A stretch of 64,000 nucleotides of DNA from contig CM060926.1 of the NCBI GenBank assembly GCA_030737875.1, positions 161,769,579 through 161,833,578 on the forward strand, read 5' to 3'. A program made the translations under genes and the position numbers. This document shows, piece by piece, positions 22,394 to 35,900 of the stretch (its first letter is position 1; every line of letters starts with the position of its first letter). This DNA comes from Allium sativum. Lineage: Eukaryota; Streptophyta; Magnoliopsida; Asparagales; Amaryllidaceae. The notes below the pieces were generated by a model, which was given only the letters and a program-made list of their open reading frames with translations, was not told where the DNA came from and did not search any database.

Positions 22394-25300
22394 ATGGCCG
22401 ATAACTTTGCTATTCCGGAGGGAGTGCACGTACCTGTTTGGTATAGGAGACTTTTGGAGGCTAGGGCGACCGAAGCCGGCCCCGCAGATGTTCCTCCTCC
22501 TCCTCCTCCCCCAGTAGTTAATGCTCCTCCTCCTCCTCCTCCGGTAGTTAATGTTCCTCCTCCTCCTATCGCTGAGGTTCCTCTTCCTCCTCCCCCTCAG
22601 CATCCTCAAGCTGACTTCGCAAAGACTTGCAAAGATTTCAAAGCAATGGGTGGCAAGAATTTTCAAGGCACTGAGACTTTTGTAGAGGCCAGAAATTGGT
22701 TGAAAGAGACCGAGGATTTGTTTGCTATCTTTGGGTTAGACGATCAGAGGAAGATCTTGTTGGCGGTTTGGCTTATGAAGGATGAAGCCGCTTATTGGTG
22801 GGAAGTCACCAATGGTACTAGGCCTGTTGAGACTTGGGCCGATTTCAGGGCAAGGTTCGTGCTTAAGTTTCTATCTTCTGCGGAGGAGAATCTGCAAATG
22901 GAGAGGTTCATAACTTTGAGACTAGGAGATATGTCTGTCAAGGAGTATGTGAACAAGTTCAATCAGTTAGCTCGTTTTGGCTTGGATATGGTGAATACTC
23001 CTCAGAAGAAGGCTCTTCGTTTTGCTAGAGGATTGAATGAGCCGTTGCAGGGACTGGCTATGTCACATATTCCCCATGGGGCCACGATTGAGAGTTTGGT
23101 TGATATGGCGTTACTTCAGGGAGATGTCAAGAAAGAAACCAAGATGAATGATACTCAAGCCAAGAAGACTGATTCCCAGTGGAAAGGAAATCAGGGTAAT
23201 CCAAGTGGTCAGAGCAGTCAAGGCAATCAGAACAAGAACAAGAACAAGAGTCAAGGCAACAAGGGGAACAACAACAAGGGCAATAACAACAAGGGGAAGT
23301 GCCATTATTGCGGTTCAGTTGGGCATCTTATTAAGGATTGTAAGAAAAGGAAAAGGAAGAATGGTGAATGCTTTTTCTGCGGTGAGACTGGACATTTCAG
23401 TAAGGATTGCCCGAGGAAGCAAGGGCAAGGCCAGGGTCAGACTCAGCGTGCTGGACCTTCAGGAGGGCAAGTTCATGCTCTCAATGTCGCTCCAGTTCCC
23501 GATCGAGATAGTATTTCTGTTGAGAGCCTTGTATATATTTCTGATTTTCCAGTTCGTACCTTGTTTGATTCTGGTGCATCGCATAGCTTTATCTCATCTG
23601 ATCTTGTTGATAGTTTGCACCTTAGTACTAGCTTGGTAGATGATCCCGTCTGTGTCTCAAATCCTATTGGGGGTTCCGCCCATTTGTCTATGATATGTGG
23701 GGATTTGAGGATCTCTATACTGAGTATAGAGTTCTTGTGCAGTGCTTACGTTCTTGGTTTCAGGGGATACGGATTGATATTGGGCATGGATTGGTTGTCC
23801 AGATATGGAGTCATCCTAGATTGTGAGCATAGGGTTGTGAGGCTCGTGACTCGCCTCGGAAACACCCTAGAAATTTCTTGTGATCCGAGAGGTCCCGTCA
23901 TGTTGTGCTATCTTGAATCACTCGACTCGTCAATGGAAACTCTTCAGTCTGTGAGAGTGGTTCGAGAGTATCCGGATGTTTTCGATGAAGTTAGGGGGTT
24001 GCCCCCTAAGCGAGAGATTGATTTCCACATTTATCTGGTGGATAATGCAAAGCCGGTTTCTTTGCCCGTTCGGCACATGGCTCCACGTGAAAGGCGGGAG
24101 CTAAGTAAGCAAGTAAAGGAGTTGCTTGAGAAGAACTTCATTAGACGAAGTATATCTGAATGGGGAGCGCCTGTGGTATTTGCTACCAAGGCAGATGGTT
24201 CTCTCCGACTTTGTGTTGACTATCGAGAGTTGAATAAGCTGACTAAGAAGAACAGACACCCGTTACCGAGGATTGATGATCTCTTTGACCAGCTTGTCGG
24301 TGCCTCTGTTTTCTCTCAGCTTGATCTTGCTACGGGATTCCATCAGCTCAGGGTAGCTGAAGATAGTATAGACAAGACTGCGTTCAGAACTCCAGATGGA
24401 TTCTTCGAATGGCTTGTCATGCCGTTCGGCTTGACTAATGCACCCGCATATTTCGTGGACTTGATGAGTAGGGTGTTCAGGGAGTTCTTGAACAAGTTTG
24501 TCGTGGTCTTCGTAGATGATATTCTGATCTTCTCTAAGGATGAGGAAGAGCACGCAAGGCATCTCATGGAGGTGATGGATACGCTTAGAGCGCATCAGTT
24601 GAAGGCCAAGTTCTCCAAGTGTCACTTTTGGAGAAGGGAAGTTAGATTTCTTGGGCATATAGTATCTAAGCAAGGCTTAGCGGTGGATCCCGCTAAGGTA
24701 GTTGCAGTTCAGGATTGGAAGACTCCAAGGAATGCAACCGAAGTGAGAAGTTTTCTAGGTCTTGCAGGTTTTTACCGGAAGTTCATCAAGGACTTCGCGA
24801 AGATTTCCGCTCCTCTCACTAAATTGACGAAGAAGAATTTAGTTTTTGCTTGGAGCATAGAATGCGAGCTTGCTTTTCAGAAGCTCAAGAAAGCCCTCAC
24901 ATCAGCACCTGTTCTAGCTTTGCCCGATGGAGGGAAGTTATTTACAGTATACACCGATGCATGTGGCACGGGGTTAGGAGCTGTTCTGATGCAAGAAGGA
25001 AGAGTGATATGCTTTGGCGGTAGACAACTCAAAGTACATGAGAAGAATTATCCCACTCATGACTTAGAGTTGGCAGCAATAGTATATGCACTCAAGGCTT
25101 GGCGCCATTATCTTCTGGGAGAAAGATTCGAGCTTTATACCGATCACAAGTCATTGAAGTATCTCTTTTCTCAGAAGGATCTGAATCTGAGGCAACAAAG
25201 ATGGATGGAATTCTTGGCATCCTATGATTTTGAGATAGCTTATACCCCTGGCAAGGGGAATGTGGTAGCAGATGCATTGAGTAGAAGAAGGTTGACCCTA

Positions 25301-26884
25301 AGTCCTCTATTCGTGGAGATGAAGAATTTAGAGTACGTGGCAACCTTTGATTTCTCTTTGGCGATGGAGTCGATGACCGGTTCTTTAGCATCTCTGGAAC
25401 TCAGACCTACCCTTCTTGATCAAGTTGGGGCTTCGCAGAGAGAAGACCCTCAGATAGTTGAGATTATGGATAAGCTGATTCGAGGAGAGACGTCTAGTCA
25501 TCTCGCTCGATATTCTATTGACGACAAGGGTTGGCTGAGGAGAGACGGAAGGTTATGTGTTCCAATGGTAGAAGATTTAGTAAGAAAAGTTCTTGAGGAA
25601 GCGCATCGCTCTAAGTTGACTATACATCCGGGCGGAGATAAGATGTATAAAGATATGAAGCGCATTTTCTTTTGGCCTGGGATGAAGAAGGATGTGGCAG
25701 AGTTTGTCTCTAGATGTATCATTTGCCAGCAGGTTAAGGCCGAGTCGAAGAAGCCCGGTGGGCTATTGCATCCTCTAGACGTTCCACTATGGAAGTGGGA
25801 GAGTATTTCCATGGATTTTATCGATGGCCTACCAAGGTCAAGGAAAGGGAATACGAGCATTTGGGTTATTGTGGATAGACTTACGAAGAGTGCTCATTTC
25901 ATTCCGGTGAAGAGCAAGAGGACCGCATCTTGGCTAGCGTCTGTATATCTTCGTGAGATTGTGAGACTACATGGAGTCCCTTCTAGTATAGTCAGTGACC
26001 GTGACCCAATTTTCACAAGTCAGTTCTGGAATAGCTTGCAAGAAGCTATGGGCACAAGGTTGAATCTAAGTACGGCTTATCACCCACAGACGGACGGTCA
26101 AACCGAAAGGGTGAATAGGGTACTCGAGGATCTATTGAGGCTTTGTATTCTGGATTTTGGTGGTACTTGGGAAGACCATCTTCCTCTTGTTGAGTTTGCA
26201 TATAATAACAGTTATCAGGCAAACACAGGGATGGCACCATTTGAAGCTTTATATGGGAGGCCGTGCAAGTCGCCTACATGTTGGTGGGAGACTACAGATG
26301 AGCTTATACTTGGGCCTGATATGATCAGAGATACATCCGAGAAGGTCGAGTTGATTCGGAGACGGATGAAAGCGGCCCAAGACCGACAGAAATCCTATGT
26401 TGATAAGCGAAGAACTGATTTGGAGTTTGATGTTGGGGATATGGTTTTCTTGAAGGTTTCTCCTTTGCGGAATGTGGTCCGATTTGGAGCCGTTGGGAAG
26501 TTGGCACCGAGGTTTGTTGGACCATTCCCTATTATAGAGAGGATCGGGCAGATGGCTTATAGAGTGATGTTGCCCGAGAAGCTTGCTGGAGTACACGATG
26601 TTTTTCATGTCTCGCATCTCCGGAAGTGTTTACATGAATCAGCAGAGGTTGTTGAGCCAAGTGTTCTGAAAGATGTGGAAGTGGAGAAAGAGGCTACCTT
26701 GAGGAGAGCTCCGATTCGTATCTTGGGGACGGAGACCAAGAAGCTAAGGAATCGAGAGGTCAAGTTGGTGAAGGTTCAATGGGGTGAAGCCGAAGAAGAC
26801 GCAACTTGGGAATCCGAGGAGAAGATGCGTGGGCTTTATCCATTCCTTTTTGAGGGTACACTCTCAATCTCTTTTCTTTGTTAG
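22394..26884 (+). CDS. Gypsy H gag-pol polyprotein, chromovirus type
   Basis: A single open frame of 1496 codons. The first in-frame ATG follows the leader. Domains in order: proline-rich N-terminus (about 35-75), retrotransposon gag (WLKETEDLF near 98, YWWEV near 135), two CCHC knuckles (303-316, 326-339), aspartic protease with DSGA at 392-395, RT with FVDD at 706-709, and RNase H with D855 in YTDACGT. The integrase has an HHCC zinc finger starting at H1071 and a catalytic triad D1141, D1202, E1238 (35 residues between the last two). The C-terminus has [21 protein letters not shown], and a chromodomain-like tail ([16 protein letters not shown]). All catalytic positions are intact and no frameshift separates gag from pol. 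The likely role is particle formation, cDNA synthesis and chromatin-guided integration. The assignment to the Tekay lineage is inferred from architecture and LTR length. Confidence 0.97.
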   Translation: MADNFAIPEGVHVPVWYRRLLEARATEAGPADVPPPPPPPVVNAPPPPPPVVNVPPPPIAEVPLPPPPQHPQADFAKTCKDFKAMGGKNFQGTETFVEARNWLKETEDLFAIFGLDDQRKILLAVWLMKDEAAYWWEVTNGTRPVETWADFRARFVLKFLSSAEENLQMERFITLRLGDMSVKEYVNKFNQLARFGLDMVNTPQKKALRFARGLNEPLQGLAMSHIPHGATIESLVDMALLQGDVKKETKMNDTQAKKTDSQWKGNQGNPSGQSSQGNQNKNKNKSQGNKGNNNKGNNNKGKCHYCGSVGHLIKDCKKRKRKNGECFFCGETGHFSKDCPRKQGQGQGQTQRAGPSGGQVHALNVAPVPDRDSISVESLVYISDFPVRTLFDSGASHSFISSDLVDSLHLSTSLVDDPVCVSNPIGGSAHLSMICGDLRISILSIEFLCSAYVLGFRGYGLILGMDWLSRYGVILDCEHRVVRLVTRLGNTLEISCDPRGPVMLCYLESLDSSMETLQSVRVVREYPDVFDEVRGLPPKREIDFHIYLVDNAKPVSLPVRHMAPRERRELSKQVKELLEKNFIRRSISEWGAPVVFATKADGSLRLCVDYRELNKLTKKNRHPLPRIDDLFDQLVGASVFSQLDLATGFHQLRVAEDSIDKTAFRTPDGFFEWLVMPFGLTNAPAYFVDLMSRVFREFLNKFVVVFVDDILIFSKDEEEHARHLMEVMDTLRAHQLKAKFSKCHFWRREVRFLGHIVSKQGLAVDPAKVVAVQDWKTPRNATEVRSFLGLAGFYRKFIKDFAKISAPLTKLTKKNLVFAWSIECELAFQKLKKALTSAPVLALPDGGKLFTVYTDACGTGLGAVLMQEGRVICFGGRQLKVHEKNYPTHDLELAAIVYALKAWRHYLLGERFELYTDHKSLKYLFSQKDLNLRQQRWMEFLASYDFEIAYTPGKGNVVADALSRRRLTLSPLFVEMKNLEYVATFDFSLAMESMTGSLASLELRPTLLDQVGASQREDPQIVEIMDKLIRGETSSHLARYSIDDKGWLRRDGRLCVPMVEDLVRKVLEEAHRSKLTIHPGGDKMYKDMKRIFFWPGMKKDVAEFVSRCIICQQVKAESKKPGGLLHPLDVPLWKWESISMDFIDGLPRSRKGNTSIWVIVDRLTKSAHFIPVKSKRTASWLASVYLREIVRLHGVPSSIVSDRDPIFTSQFWNSLQEAMGTRLNLSTAYHPQTDGQTERVNRVLEDLLRLCILDFGGTWEDHLPLVEFAYNNSYQANTGMAPFEALYGRPCKSPTCWWETTDELILGPDMIRDTSEKVELIRRRMKAAQDRQKSYVDKRRTDLEFDVGDMVFLKVSPLRNVVRFGAVGKLAPRFVGPFPIIERIGQMAYRVMLPEKLAGVHDVFHVSHLRKCLHESAEVVEPSVLKDVEVEKEATLRRAPIRILGTETKKLRNREVKLVKVQWGEAEEDATWESEEKMRGLYPFLFEGTLSISFLC

Positions 26885-27433
26885 CATATCTTTCTCTTTG
26901 CTATCCATGTTTATCTAGTTTATCGTGTTAATCTTGTCATGAGAACCTTAGGTAGAAACCCTTTGGATGAAACATGTGTTTGAAACATGTTATGCTTGGT
27001 GGTTGCAAGTGGTTGCAAGTGTTTGCAAGTGGTTACTCGTGGATGCATTATACACGTTAGGCACTAGATCGGCTCACACACTCCTCATATTGCATATGCA
27101 TGAGTGTTTATGCTTATTCATGGATGAAAATTTTTGTGTTATCACATGGATGTTGCATATGGATGTATGTTATGTGCACACATATAGACGTTATACATTA
27201 TGTTAGGAATTGCATACATATGGATTCATTTCACTAACATAATTTGCATTGATGATATTTGCATTAGATAAGGACATATACACACACATTTGCATATGTT
27301 CATACAACATTTAGAATCTTGTAAGGACAATGATTGCTCGTGGATGATGTTTTGAGTAGATGGATGTTGGATGGTAGGATACGTTCTTCCTAACTTGAAG
27401 ATTTCGGGGACGAAATCCTTTAAGGGGGGAGAA
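26885..27433 (+). other. Gypsy H 3' untranslated region and polypurine tract
   Basis: No ORF of note. Repeats of GGTTGCAAGTG occur at 26999-27030. The polypurine tract AAGGGGGGAGAA (27422-27433), preceded by GGGGACGAAATCC, directly abuts the 3' LTR. Confidence 0.9.
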
Positions 27434-30373
27434 TGTAACAACCCGTATTTTCAATAACCTGTAATGATGTAAATCAAGGCAGAATTTAATTCTAAAATCT
27501 GAATCAAGGGAAATGGGCTATGCCATTGCGTTCGTCTCGGAAAAATACGCGAAATAGAGTCCGAGTTTTCGAAAATCGGAGTCCGTATGACCCGATTAAG
27601 GCCCAACAAAGTTTTCAGAAAAATTCAAAGTAAAAACAGATTTCAAATTCAAGTTTGAATTTGAAAAATTAGGTCAGATTGGGCTAGGCGGGAAAGTTCC
27701 CGCCACAGCACCCAAGTCGACAGCCCTGTCGACTTGGTTGGACCCAAGTCGACAGCCCTGTCGACTTGGCTGTCGACTTGGTCCAGCCGGGCTGTTTAGC
27801 CTGGTGCACCATTTTGAGATTGTGTTGAGCTTGGGGGCCAGATTCGGTTTTAAGGGCTGAGATTGCAACTAGGGTTTAATCCTATGGCCTAAAACACTTG
27901 CCTAATCTATAAATAAGGCCCTAACCTAGCCCTAAATCATCATTAATCTATCCTACAACTAAACTATGGCAAAATCAATCCTCTCATGGCCTCCACTCTC
28001 TTCATAAAATTTCTAAATAAATTTCTAAGTGATTTTCCATGCATACAAGTGTTTTCAAACTTGTATGAGCATCGTTAGCTTGCATTCAAGTCAAGTTTCT
28101 ATATTTGCATCATAAAGAAAGAGTTTTGATCATTTTGGCTCAAGGGTTTTTATGTTAGAGCTTGCATTTTGGGTTTGATTGATTTCATAAGGGCTTTGTC
28201 ATATTTTTGTGACTTCTTAAGCATTGTAAGCCCTATTCTACTTTCATACTTAAACTCTAAAGTTAAATGTATGTTATGCAAGTTTATATGCAAGTTTACT
28301 ATGCTATGATATGCAAGTTTATATGCAAGTTTGATATGCAAGTTTGTCATATAATATGCAAGTTATGTTATGCAAGTTTGGGTTGAACATTTTGTTCATG
28401 CTATCATGTTATGCAAGCTTATCTTGGGTTTATGAACATAAAGCTTCAAGCTTTATGCCAAAGGTTGCATTTTGGCAACATGTAAGTTATCATATCCCTT
28501 ATGATAACTTGCATGTGAGGCTAAATGCGAACTTATGGCCATCTCTACATGCCATTCATCACCATGTATCACCAATATGCTAAGTTTGGTTTTATGCATG
28601 CTTTTGAGGCCTAAAAATGTAATATGCAAGTATATGAACACATGTACATTTCATATGCCACCATGTTGAACTTGTGGCTTCAACACCTTTACGTCATGAT
28701 TATGCCAAGTTCCCTCTTTCTATCCTTTATGCGCTATTGCGATATGTAAGCGATGGGATTGCGTTTGGGGTTGGGTAAACTTAAAAGACATAAAAACATA
28801 AGCTTGGGAATTTACCTATTAAGTTAGGTCTACCCATTGGGAATTTACCTATTAAGTTAGGTCTACCCAATTGCTTGAAAATTTGTAACATGTTTTGGAA
28901 ACATGATGGACATGACACTTAGAAAAGATAAGTGTGACCAACTCGAGGTTGGGTTGAGTTTGTAGCGTAAAACTACCCGGAACCGACCGGCTTAACTAGT
29001 TGCTACAAACAATAGGACCCAATGTGAGAAGTTGGTCATGTTGTGCCTTGAACCCGAGGTTAGACCAAGTTGTGGTGTAAAGCTACCCGGAACCGACCGG
29101 CTTAACTAGTAACCGCAACAAAGTCTAATGTGAGAGGTTAAGGCACATTAATTAATTAATGCCTCATGATTAGGGTTAAGTCATGATCCACTTAATACTT
29201 AACCAATTTGGGCTTGGTAGATTAATCGGGGTTAAGTCGTGAACTCATTGTTACACTTAACCAAGTTAATCCATGATTAGCAAGAGGGTTAAACCGTAGT
29301 TAACCCACTAGAAAATCCTAGCAATGGGGGCCCACTCCAGCAGTAATCCCAAGTTTGTATCATTAAGACCCTAGGGACTAGGCTAGGGAGGGGGCACGAT
29401 TACTGGGCTGGAGGTAAGCGACCAAAAGCGACGGCAGGGTGGTACGCCGGTGTAGTTCCGGGCGGACTCTGGTCGTGCACATAGTCCGTAGCCGGAGAAA
29501 ACATGCACGGGTACCAGTAGATCGGGACTGTGCACTCATGTTCATGGTGTCCAGGGGTTGACACCCTAGGGCTTGATACACCCGAAGGGTGGACCCGGCA
29601 CAGTTCGACTACAATTATGTTTGGGCCGTATTGACACCAACATGTAACGAGCTAGGCTTAGGGAGCCGATCGACTAGACCGTTTGGTTGGACCTCGTATT
29701 AGGGTCACTTCGTGTTATTGGGCCAAAGCTTGGGCCAAGGGATCAATACTTGTTTATTCAAGTCATGTTAGTTTGCTCGTACACCTGTGGTGCAAAACCT
29801 TAATCCTGATTATGCGATGACACCTTTATCTACCTTGTTAGTTAATCATCATGCTAGTATGTTGTTATCCTTATGATCATACCTGCTTCTCATGCCAGTT
29901 AACTTTATCAGTTTACATTGATTAAAGTAGGGCTTACTCAGTCTTTTTGACTGACCTGTTTTCTTTCGCCTCTTTTCTTCCGTCCCCCCCCCCCCCCCAG
30001 GTTCTCAGGGAGGGAATATTGGAGCTTAGCTGGATTTCTGACCGTTTGCTTGAGGGATTTAGCTCATATACGGTTTGACATGAAGCTAGCTATGGCTATC
30101 ACTTCTTTTAGGGATTAGTACTTATGTATTTCAGTTTTTCAGTTGATGTTGTTTTTATCTAGACTTGTTTATTTGGAAAGCTATGTTGTACCAGACTTGT
30201 TTTGAAATGGTTTAAAATCTTCCGCTGTTTTATCAATGTTATTTACTCTGTTTACGCATATACATATTTTCTTGTTCTGCCTTGATATATCATTATGCAT
30301 GTTTACCTGATTCAAACGCCCCTCCAAAGTCAGAGTGCTTGCAGAGACACCCTGGCGGAGGCGGGGTGTTACA
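27434..30373 (+). repeat. Gypsy H 3' LTR
   Basis: Nearly identical to 19263-22193. It lacks 12 bp in the GTCGAC array region and has 17 extra bases near 29827 and a longer poly-C run (near 29984-29998). It ends GGGGTGTTACA at 30373, followed by the CTTAC duplication. Confidence 0.97.
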
Positions 30374-31100
30374 CTTACACCACAAACGAGCCTAACCTCG
30401 TGTCTATACAACTCTTACGCATTTAATTTATGCATAAAACCTCCCACATTAGACTGGCATTTGTGGCAACTGGATTTGCCGGGCGGGTCAGGGCAGTCTT
30501 ACACCACAAAAGAGCCTAACCTCGTGTCTTAGGCGATTAATTACACATAATTAATTATCCCCCAATTTGAATTAATTTCCCTATTCAAATTATCAATCAA
30601 TTCTAAATTTAACTATGTCCATAATTGACTCAATTATGTCCATCTATTTATGGTATGCAAAATTATACCAATTATCATCACAAATTTATTTTATGCCATT
30701 TAAGGCATTTATGCCAATTCCCAATATTAAATCTTTTAATATTTTCCTATTGCCCCCACGTTGTACATTCGTTCGATTAACATAAAATATACGTTAGACT
30801 CGAATAGTCTAACTAATGGAATAAAGAGAAAACATCACAACATACATAGAAATAAAACTAGATCTAAACATAAGGGGTGAACTTGCATGTGTGAATGAGG
30901 TTCTTCATCTAAAACTTGCATAGGCCAAAGTCACAAACTTGCATAAACTACATATGTCATAGATCTAAATCTAAAGGTGTAAACTTGTTTAGGTAATAGT
31001 CACAAACTTGCATAAACCATGTATGTCATAGATCTAATCATAAGGCGTAAACTTACATAGGAAATAACCACAAACTTACATTACATGATTCATACTCCAA

Positions 31101-31103
<3 letters not shown>

Positions 31104-31157
<54 letters not shown>
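31104..31157. repeat. (TA)n microsatellite in gypsy C LTR
   Basis: About 27 TA units. An equivalent run is at 39495-39548 in the other LTR, so the tract predates or accompanied the insertion. Confidence 0.95.
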
Positions 31158-31158
<1 letters not shown>

Positions 31159-31857
31159 TTTCATATGTGATTTATGCAACATAACGATGGTGTAAACTTA
31201 CATCTGAACATGTAAACTAGCATGTAGAATTTTGTATACTAGCATATAACTCACACATATCATAGCCTAATTTTAGATCCAATTTACACATAAAATAGAT
31301 GTCATGAAACATGTAAGGTTGTATATAATTTTCACTAACTTGCATATGATTCATATCTAAATTAACATCTAAACTTGCATACATACATATGATTTATCAT
31401 ATGAATTAGTTCCAACAACATAACCAAACTAGCATATGAAACATCATTATGAATTGATTATACATAAGCCAATCATAGAATTACAACATAGATGATAACA
31501 TCAGAACTTTACAACATAGATGATAACATCATAGAACTTACAACATAGATAATAACAAATGGTCAATGATTCACAACATAACCATATAATCCAAATCATA
31601 GCTTAATCCAATTAAATTGCTAATTATCTTATTAAAGAAATCGAACTCACAACTCAAAGAAGGTCTTGAGTTCTGAAATATGAGTTCTGAAATTGATTTA
31701 GCTTTCCTTTGAAGAAGACAATTTGTTGCGGTTTAGATTAGAATTGATTAGCTTTTCTTCCTCTCTAATTGGTGGCGGCTATTCTAAGTTGCAAGGTGAT
31801 GGCATGGAGGCCATGATTCTAATTTTTATTTGATTTTAGGGTTTGAGTCTACATGTG

Positions 31858-32084
31858 TTTTTATAGAGTTTAGGAATAATTTAGGCCATCTGATCAACCC
31901 AGAATTAACCCCAGCCATTCAAACCTGATCAGAAACCCTAATGACTCAGCATATAGTCATTAAAAGATCATCAAACAAATCTGCCCGGGGGAGGGCAGGT
32001 CGACCCCCAGGTCAACCCCCTGGTCGACCTATGTGGGTAGGTCGACCCCCTGGTCGACCTGGCTCTGGCGGGAAATTTCCCGCC
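31858..32084 (-). promoter_or_regulatory. Gypsy C promoter block: E2F palindrome, GTCGAC array, TATA
   Basis: Minus-strand order: GGCGGGAAATTTCCCGCC (32084-32067, a perfect palindrome with two TTTCCCGCC sites), then repeated GGTCGACC/GGGGTCGACC elements (32064-32002), then CTATAAAAA (31865-31858), about 0.2 kb downstream. The order and spacing match gypsy H. In the right LTR the palindrome has decayed in one half (40435-40452) and the TATA is at about 40262-40270. Confidence 0.65.
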
Positions 32085-32317
32085 TAGCCCAATCTGACTC
32101 TGAAATTCAAATTTCTGAAATCTATTTAAATTTTTCTGAAACTTCCGATGGCCATAACTTCTTCATATGAAGTCCAAATCACGCAAACTCGGACTCTATC
32201 TCAACCAGAATTCCGAGACGAACACAATGGCGCAACCCGTTTTCCTTAATTCTCACATATGAGATTAGTTATGCTTTAATTTGTAAACATTAATATTGAA
32301 AATTACGGGGTGTTACA

Positions 32318-32901
32318 TTCTCCCCTCCTTAAAGGATTTCGCCCCCGAAATCTCCAAGTTAAGGAGAATGCATATCCTAACATCCAAACAACCATCTAAT
32401 CAACCATCAAACACAGGCATCCATTGTCCTTATAAAATTCCTAATACTGTATGAACATATGCAAGAAGTGTGTGTATATGTTCTTTATCTAATGCAAAAT
32501 CAGGCGGTCTACTGATACAGTTGACCTCCTTAATGCAAACCATGATAGTGCCATACGTCCATTATGTATGCGAAAGAATCCTATCGATACATATTATTTC
32601 TACATGTGTGCACAACCATTCACCAAAATGCAACATCCATATGATAGTACAATCATTATACATCCATTATCTTAAATATGTACACACATTTATATGCAAT
32701 ATGCAATATGAAGTGACTGAGTCGATCTAGTGCCTAAAGTGTGTGTATATGTATCCACGAGCAACCACTAGCAACCACTTGCATCCACATGCATCCATCA
32801 TACATAACATGTCTCAAACACATGTTTCAACCATAGGACTACCCTATCTAAAGGTCAAAGATACTAGCGAGAGGACACACTAAAGATAAAACAAGTACAA
32901 G
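32318..32901 (-). other. Gypsy C polypurine tract and 3' untranslated region
   Basis: On the minus strand AAGGAGGGGAGAA (plus 32318-32330) abuts the 3' LTR, preceded by GGGGGCGAAATCC. The rest, up to the pol stop at 32902, is non-coding. Confidence 0.85.
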
Positions 32902-35900
32902 CTAAGCGATAAAGGAGAAATTAAAAGACATGCCCTCGAAAGGAAAAGGGTACAATGAACGCATCTTCTCTTCCGTCTCCCAAGTAGCGTTGTTCTCATC
33001 ATCTCCCCATTGCACTTTGACTAGCCTGACCTCTCGATTCCTTAACTTCTTAATCTCCGACCCAAGAATGCATGTAGGAGCTCGTCGAATCGTCGCATCA
33101 CGCTCTATCTCCACCTCTCTAAGCAAGCTCGGCTCTACCACTTCCGCGGTCCCATGCAAGAACTTCCTCAAATGTGATACATGGAATACATCATGTACAC
33201 CACTAAGTCTCTCGGGCAACTCCACTCTATACGCCATCTGTCCAATCCTCTCCTTAATAGGAAAAGGCCTTACGAACCTTGGTGCTAACTTCCCAACGGA
33301 CCCAAAGCGAACAACATTCCTTAATGGAGACTTTTGACAAAGACCATGTCCCTAATATCAAACTCAAGATCTGTCCTCCTCTTGTCCGCATAAGATTTCT
33401 GCCTATCTTGCGCCGTCTTCATCCTCCTTCGAATCAAATCTATCTTTTTCGAAGTCTCTCCAATCATATCGGGCCCAAGCAAGATCTTATCTGTAGATTC
33501 CCACCAACATGTAGGCGAACGACACGGCCGTCCATAAAGAGCCTCGAACAGTGCCATGCCAATGCTAGAATGAAAGCTATTATTATATGCGAACTCCACC
33601 AAAGGAAGATGTTCCTCCCATGTACCTCCGAAGTTTAAGACACACAACCTCAATAGGTCCCCTAGAATACGATTCACCCTCTCGGTCTGGCCGTCCGTCT
33701 GAGGAAGATATGCGGTGCTCAAACATAACTGAGTCCCTACCGCCTCTTGCAAGCTCTTCCAAAACTTGCTAGTAAAGATAGGATCGCGGTCGCTTACTAT
33801 GCTAGAAGGAACACCGTGCAAATGAACTATCTCTCGAATGTATACGGAGGCTAACCATGGAGCAGTCCTCTTACTCTTCACGGGAATGAAATGGGCGCTC
33901 TTAGTAAGTCTGTCTACCACGACCCAAATCCCCGTATTACCCTTCCTCGATCTCGGTAACCCATCAATAAAGTCCATCGAGACACTTTCCCACTTCCATT
34001 GTGGGACCTCCAATGGGTGAAGCAACCCACCGGGCTTCTTTTGCTCTGCTTTTACTTTTTGGAACACCAAGCATCTAGCGACAAACTCAGCCACATCCCT
34101 CTTCATGCCGGCCCAAAAGTAAACTCGTCTCATGTCCATGTACATCTTGTCCCCACCGGGATGGATGGTCATCTTCGAACGATGTGCATCATCAAGAATG
34201 GTATTCCTCAAATTCTCGTCCCATGGTACACAAATTCTACCGTCCCTATGTAACCAACCCTTATCATCTAGGGTATACCTACTGAGATGACTCGATGACT
34301 CCCCCCTTTTGAGCTTCTCTACTAACTCAACCAACTGTGGGTTATCTCGCTGTTCCTCACCAATCCGTCCCAAAAGCGTAGGTCTGACCTCTAAGGATGC
34401 TAGCAAACCGGGTACAAAGTCAATGGAAGGTCTAAAGTCAAACGTAGATATGAACTCTAAGCTTCGCCGCTCAACAAACAATGGACTCAAGGACAACCTT
34501 TTCTTACTTAAGGCGTCTGCCACCACGTTACCCTTGCCAGGGGTATATGCTATCTCGAAATCGTAGGACGCTAAGAATTCCATCCACCTTTGCTGCCTTA
34601 AGTTCAAGTTCTTCTGAGAGAACAAGTATTTTAGTGATTTGTGGTCAGTGAACAATTCGAATTTCTCGCCAAGAAGATAATGGCGCCAAGACTTAAGCAC
34701 GAAAACAATAGCAGCTAACTCTAGGTCATGCGTAGGGTAATTTCTCTCATGCACTCTCAACTGCCTTACTCCATTGGCTATTACCCTTCCCTCTTGCATT
34801 AAGACTGCGCCTAGTCATGTCCCACAAGCATCGGTATAAACGGTAAATGGCTTACTCCCATCTGGCAACACTAAGACTGGGGCTGTGGTCAAAGCTCTCT
34901 TTAAACGTTGGAACGCATCATCACAATCTACGTCCCATGTGAAAACTAGGTTCTTCTTCGTCAAGCGTGTTAATGGGGCTGATATTTTTGCGAAGTCTTT
35001 GATAAACTTCCTATAGTAGCCAGCCAACCCTAAGAAACTCCTCACCTCGGTAGCATTTTTAGGGACCTTCCAATCTTGGATGTCCATTACCTTCGCGGGA
35101 TCCATAACTATTCCTTCTTTGGAAACCACATGCCCGAAGAATCGCACTTCCTTCCTCCAAAAATGACATTTAGAAAATTTAGCTTTAAGGCTATGCGCTC
35201 GAAGGGTCTCCAATGCTTACCTAAGATGTAGGGCATGCTCTTCCTCTCTTTTAGAAAAGATCAAGATGTCGTCCACAAAGACTACCACGAATTTATTAAG
35301 GTACTCCCTAAACACCCTACTTATCAAGTCAACAAATTATGCGGGGGCGTTTGTCAAACCGAAGGGCATCACAAGCCACTCGAAGAAGTCGTCCGGAGTC
35401 CTAAAGGCAGTCTTGTCTATGCTATCCTCAGCCACTCTACACTAATGGAAATCAGTGGCTAAGTCCAACTGTGAAAACACTGAGGCGCCAACTAACTGAT
35501 CGAAGAGATCGCCAATCCTCGGCAATGGGGGCCTATTCTTCTTAGTAAGCTTATTAAGTTCTCTATAGTCCACACAAAGTCTAAGGGACCCATCTGCCTT
35601 CGTGCAAATACTACTGGAGCACCCCACTCTGATATACTACGTCTGATGAACCCCTTTTCAAGCAATTCTTTCAATTGCTTAATGAGTTCTCTTCTCTCTC
35701 TTGGAGCCATATGGCGCACTGGCAATGCAACTGGCTTTGCATTATCTACTAGATATATTTGAAAGTCTATCTCACATTTTGGGGGTAAACCCCTCACCTC
35801 ATCAAAGACATCAACATATTCACGGACTATACGAACAGAATGTAAATCATCATCGGATGCGTCAAGGGATTTTAGGTAGTTAAGCATTACTGGACCTCTA

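Larger units (their letters stand above)
19263..30373 (+). mobile_element. Gypsy H, complete Tekay-like chromovirus
   Basis: An 11.1-kb element with LTRs 19263-22193 (2931 bp) and 27434-30373 (2940 bp), TSD CTTAC (19258-19262 and 30374-30378), tRNA-Met primer site, one open gag-pol frame and a polypurine tract. The empty site is visible in the right LTR of gypsy C at 38763-38767. LTR copies differ by about 20 substitutions by eye, a 12-bp indel near 19570, a 17-bp indel near 29827, and a poly-C length change. Nothing essential is missing, so it may be autonomous and is the youngest large insertion here. Confidence 0.97.
30374..32317 (-). repeat. Gypsy C 3' LTR, second piece
   Basis: Continues the left LTR of C after gypsy H. 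It contains the second copy of a ~122-bp tandem repeat (from about 30431), AACTTGCAT repeats (30877-31080), a (TA)n microsatellite at 31104-31157, a TATA box on the minus strand (31858-31865), a GTCGAC array (about 32002-32064) and an 18-bp E2F-type palindrome (32067-32084). It ends GGGGTGTTACA at 32317. No gene. Confidence 0.92.

Noticed and set aside
22301..22666. Arg-rich 121-codon frame on the minus strand opposite the gag start of gypsy H
   Set aside because: It mirrors the CCT-repeat coding for the proline-rich gag N-terminus. It is an antisense shadow, not a gene.
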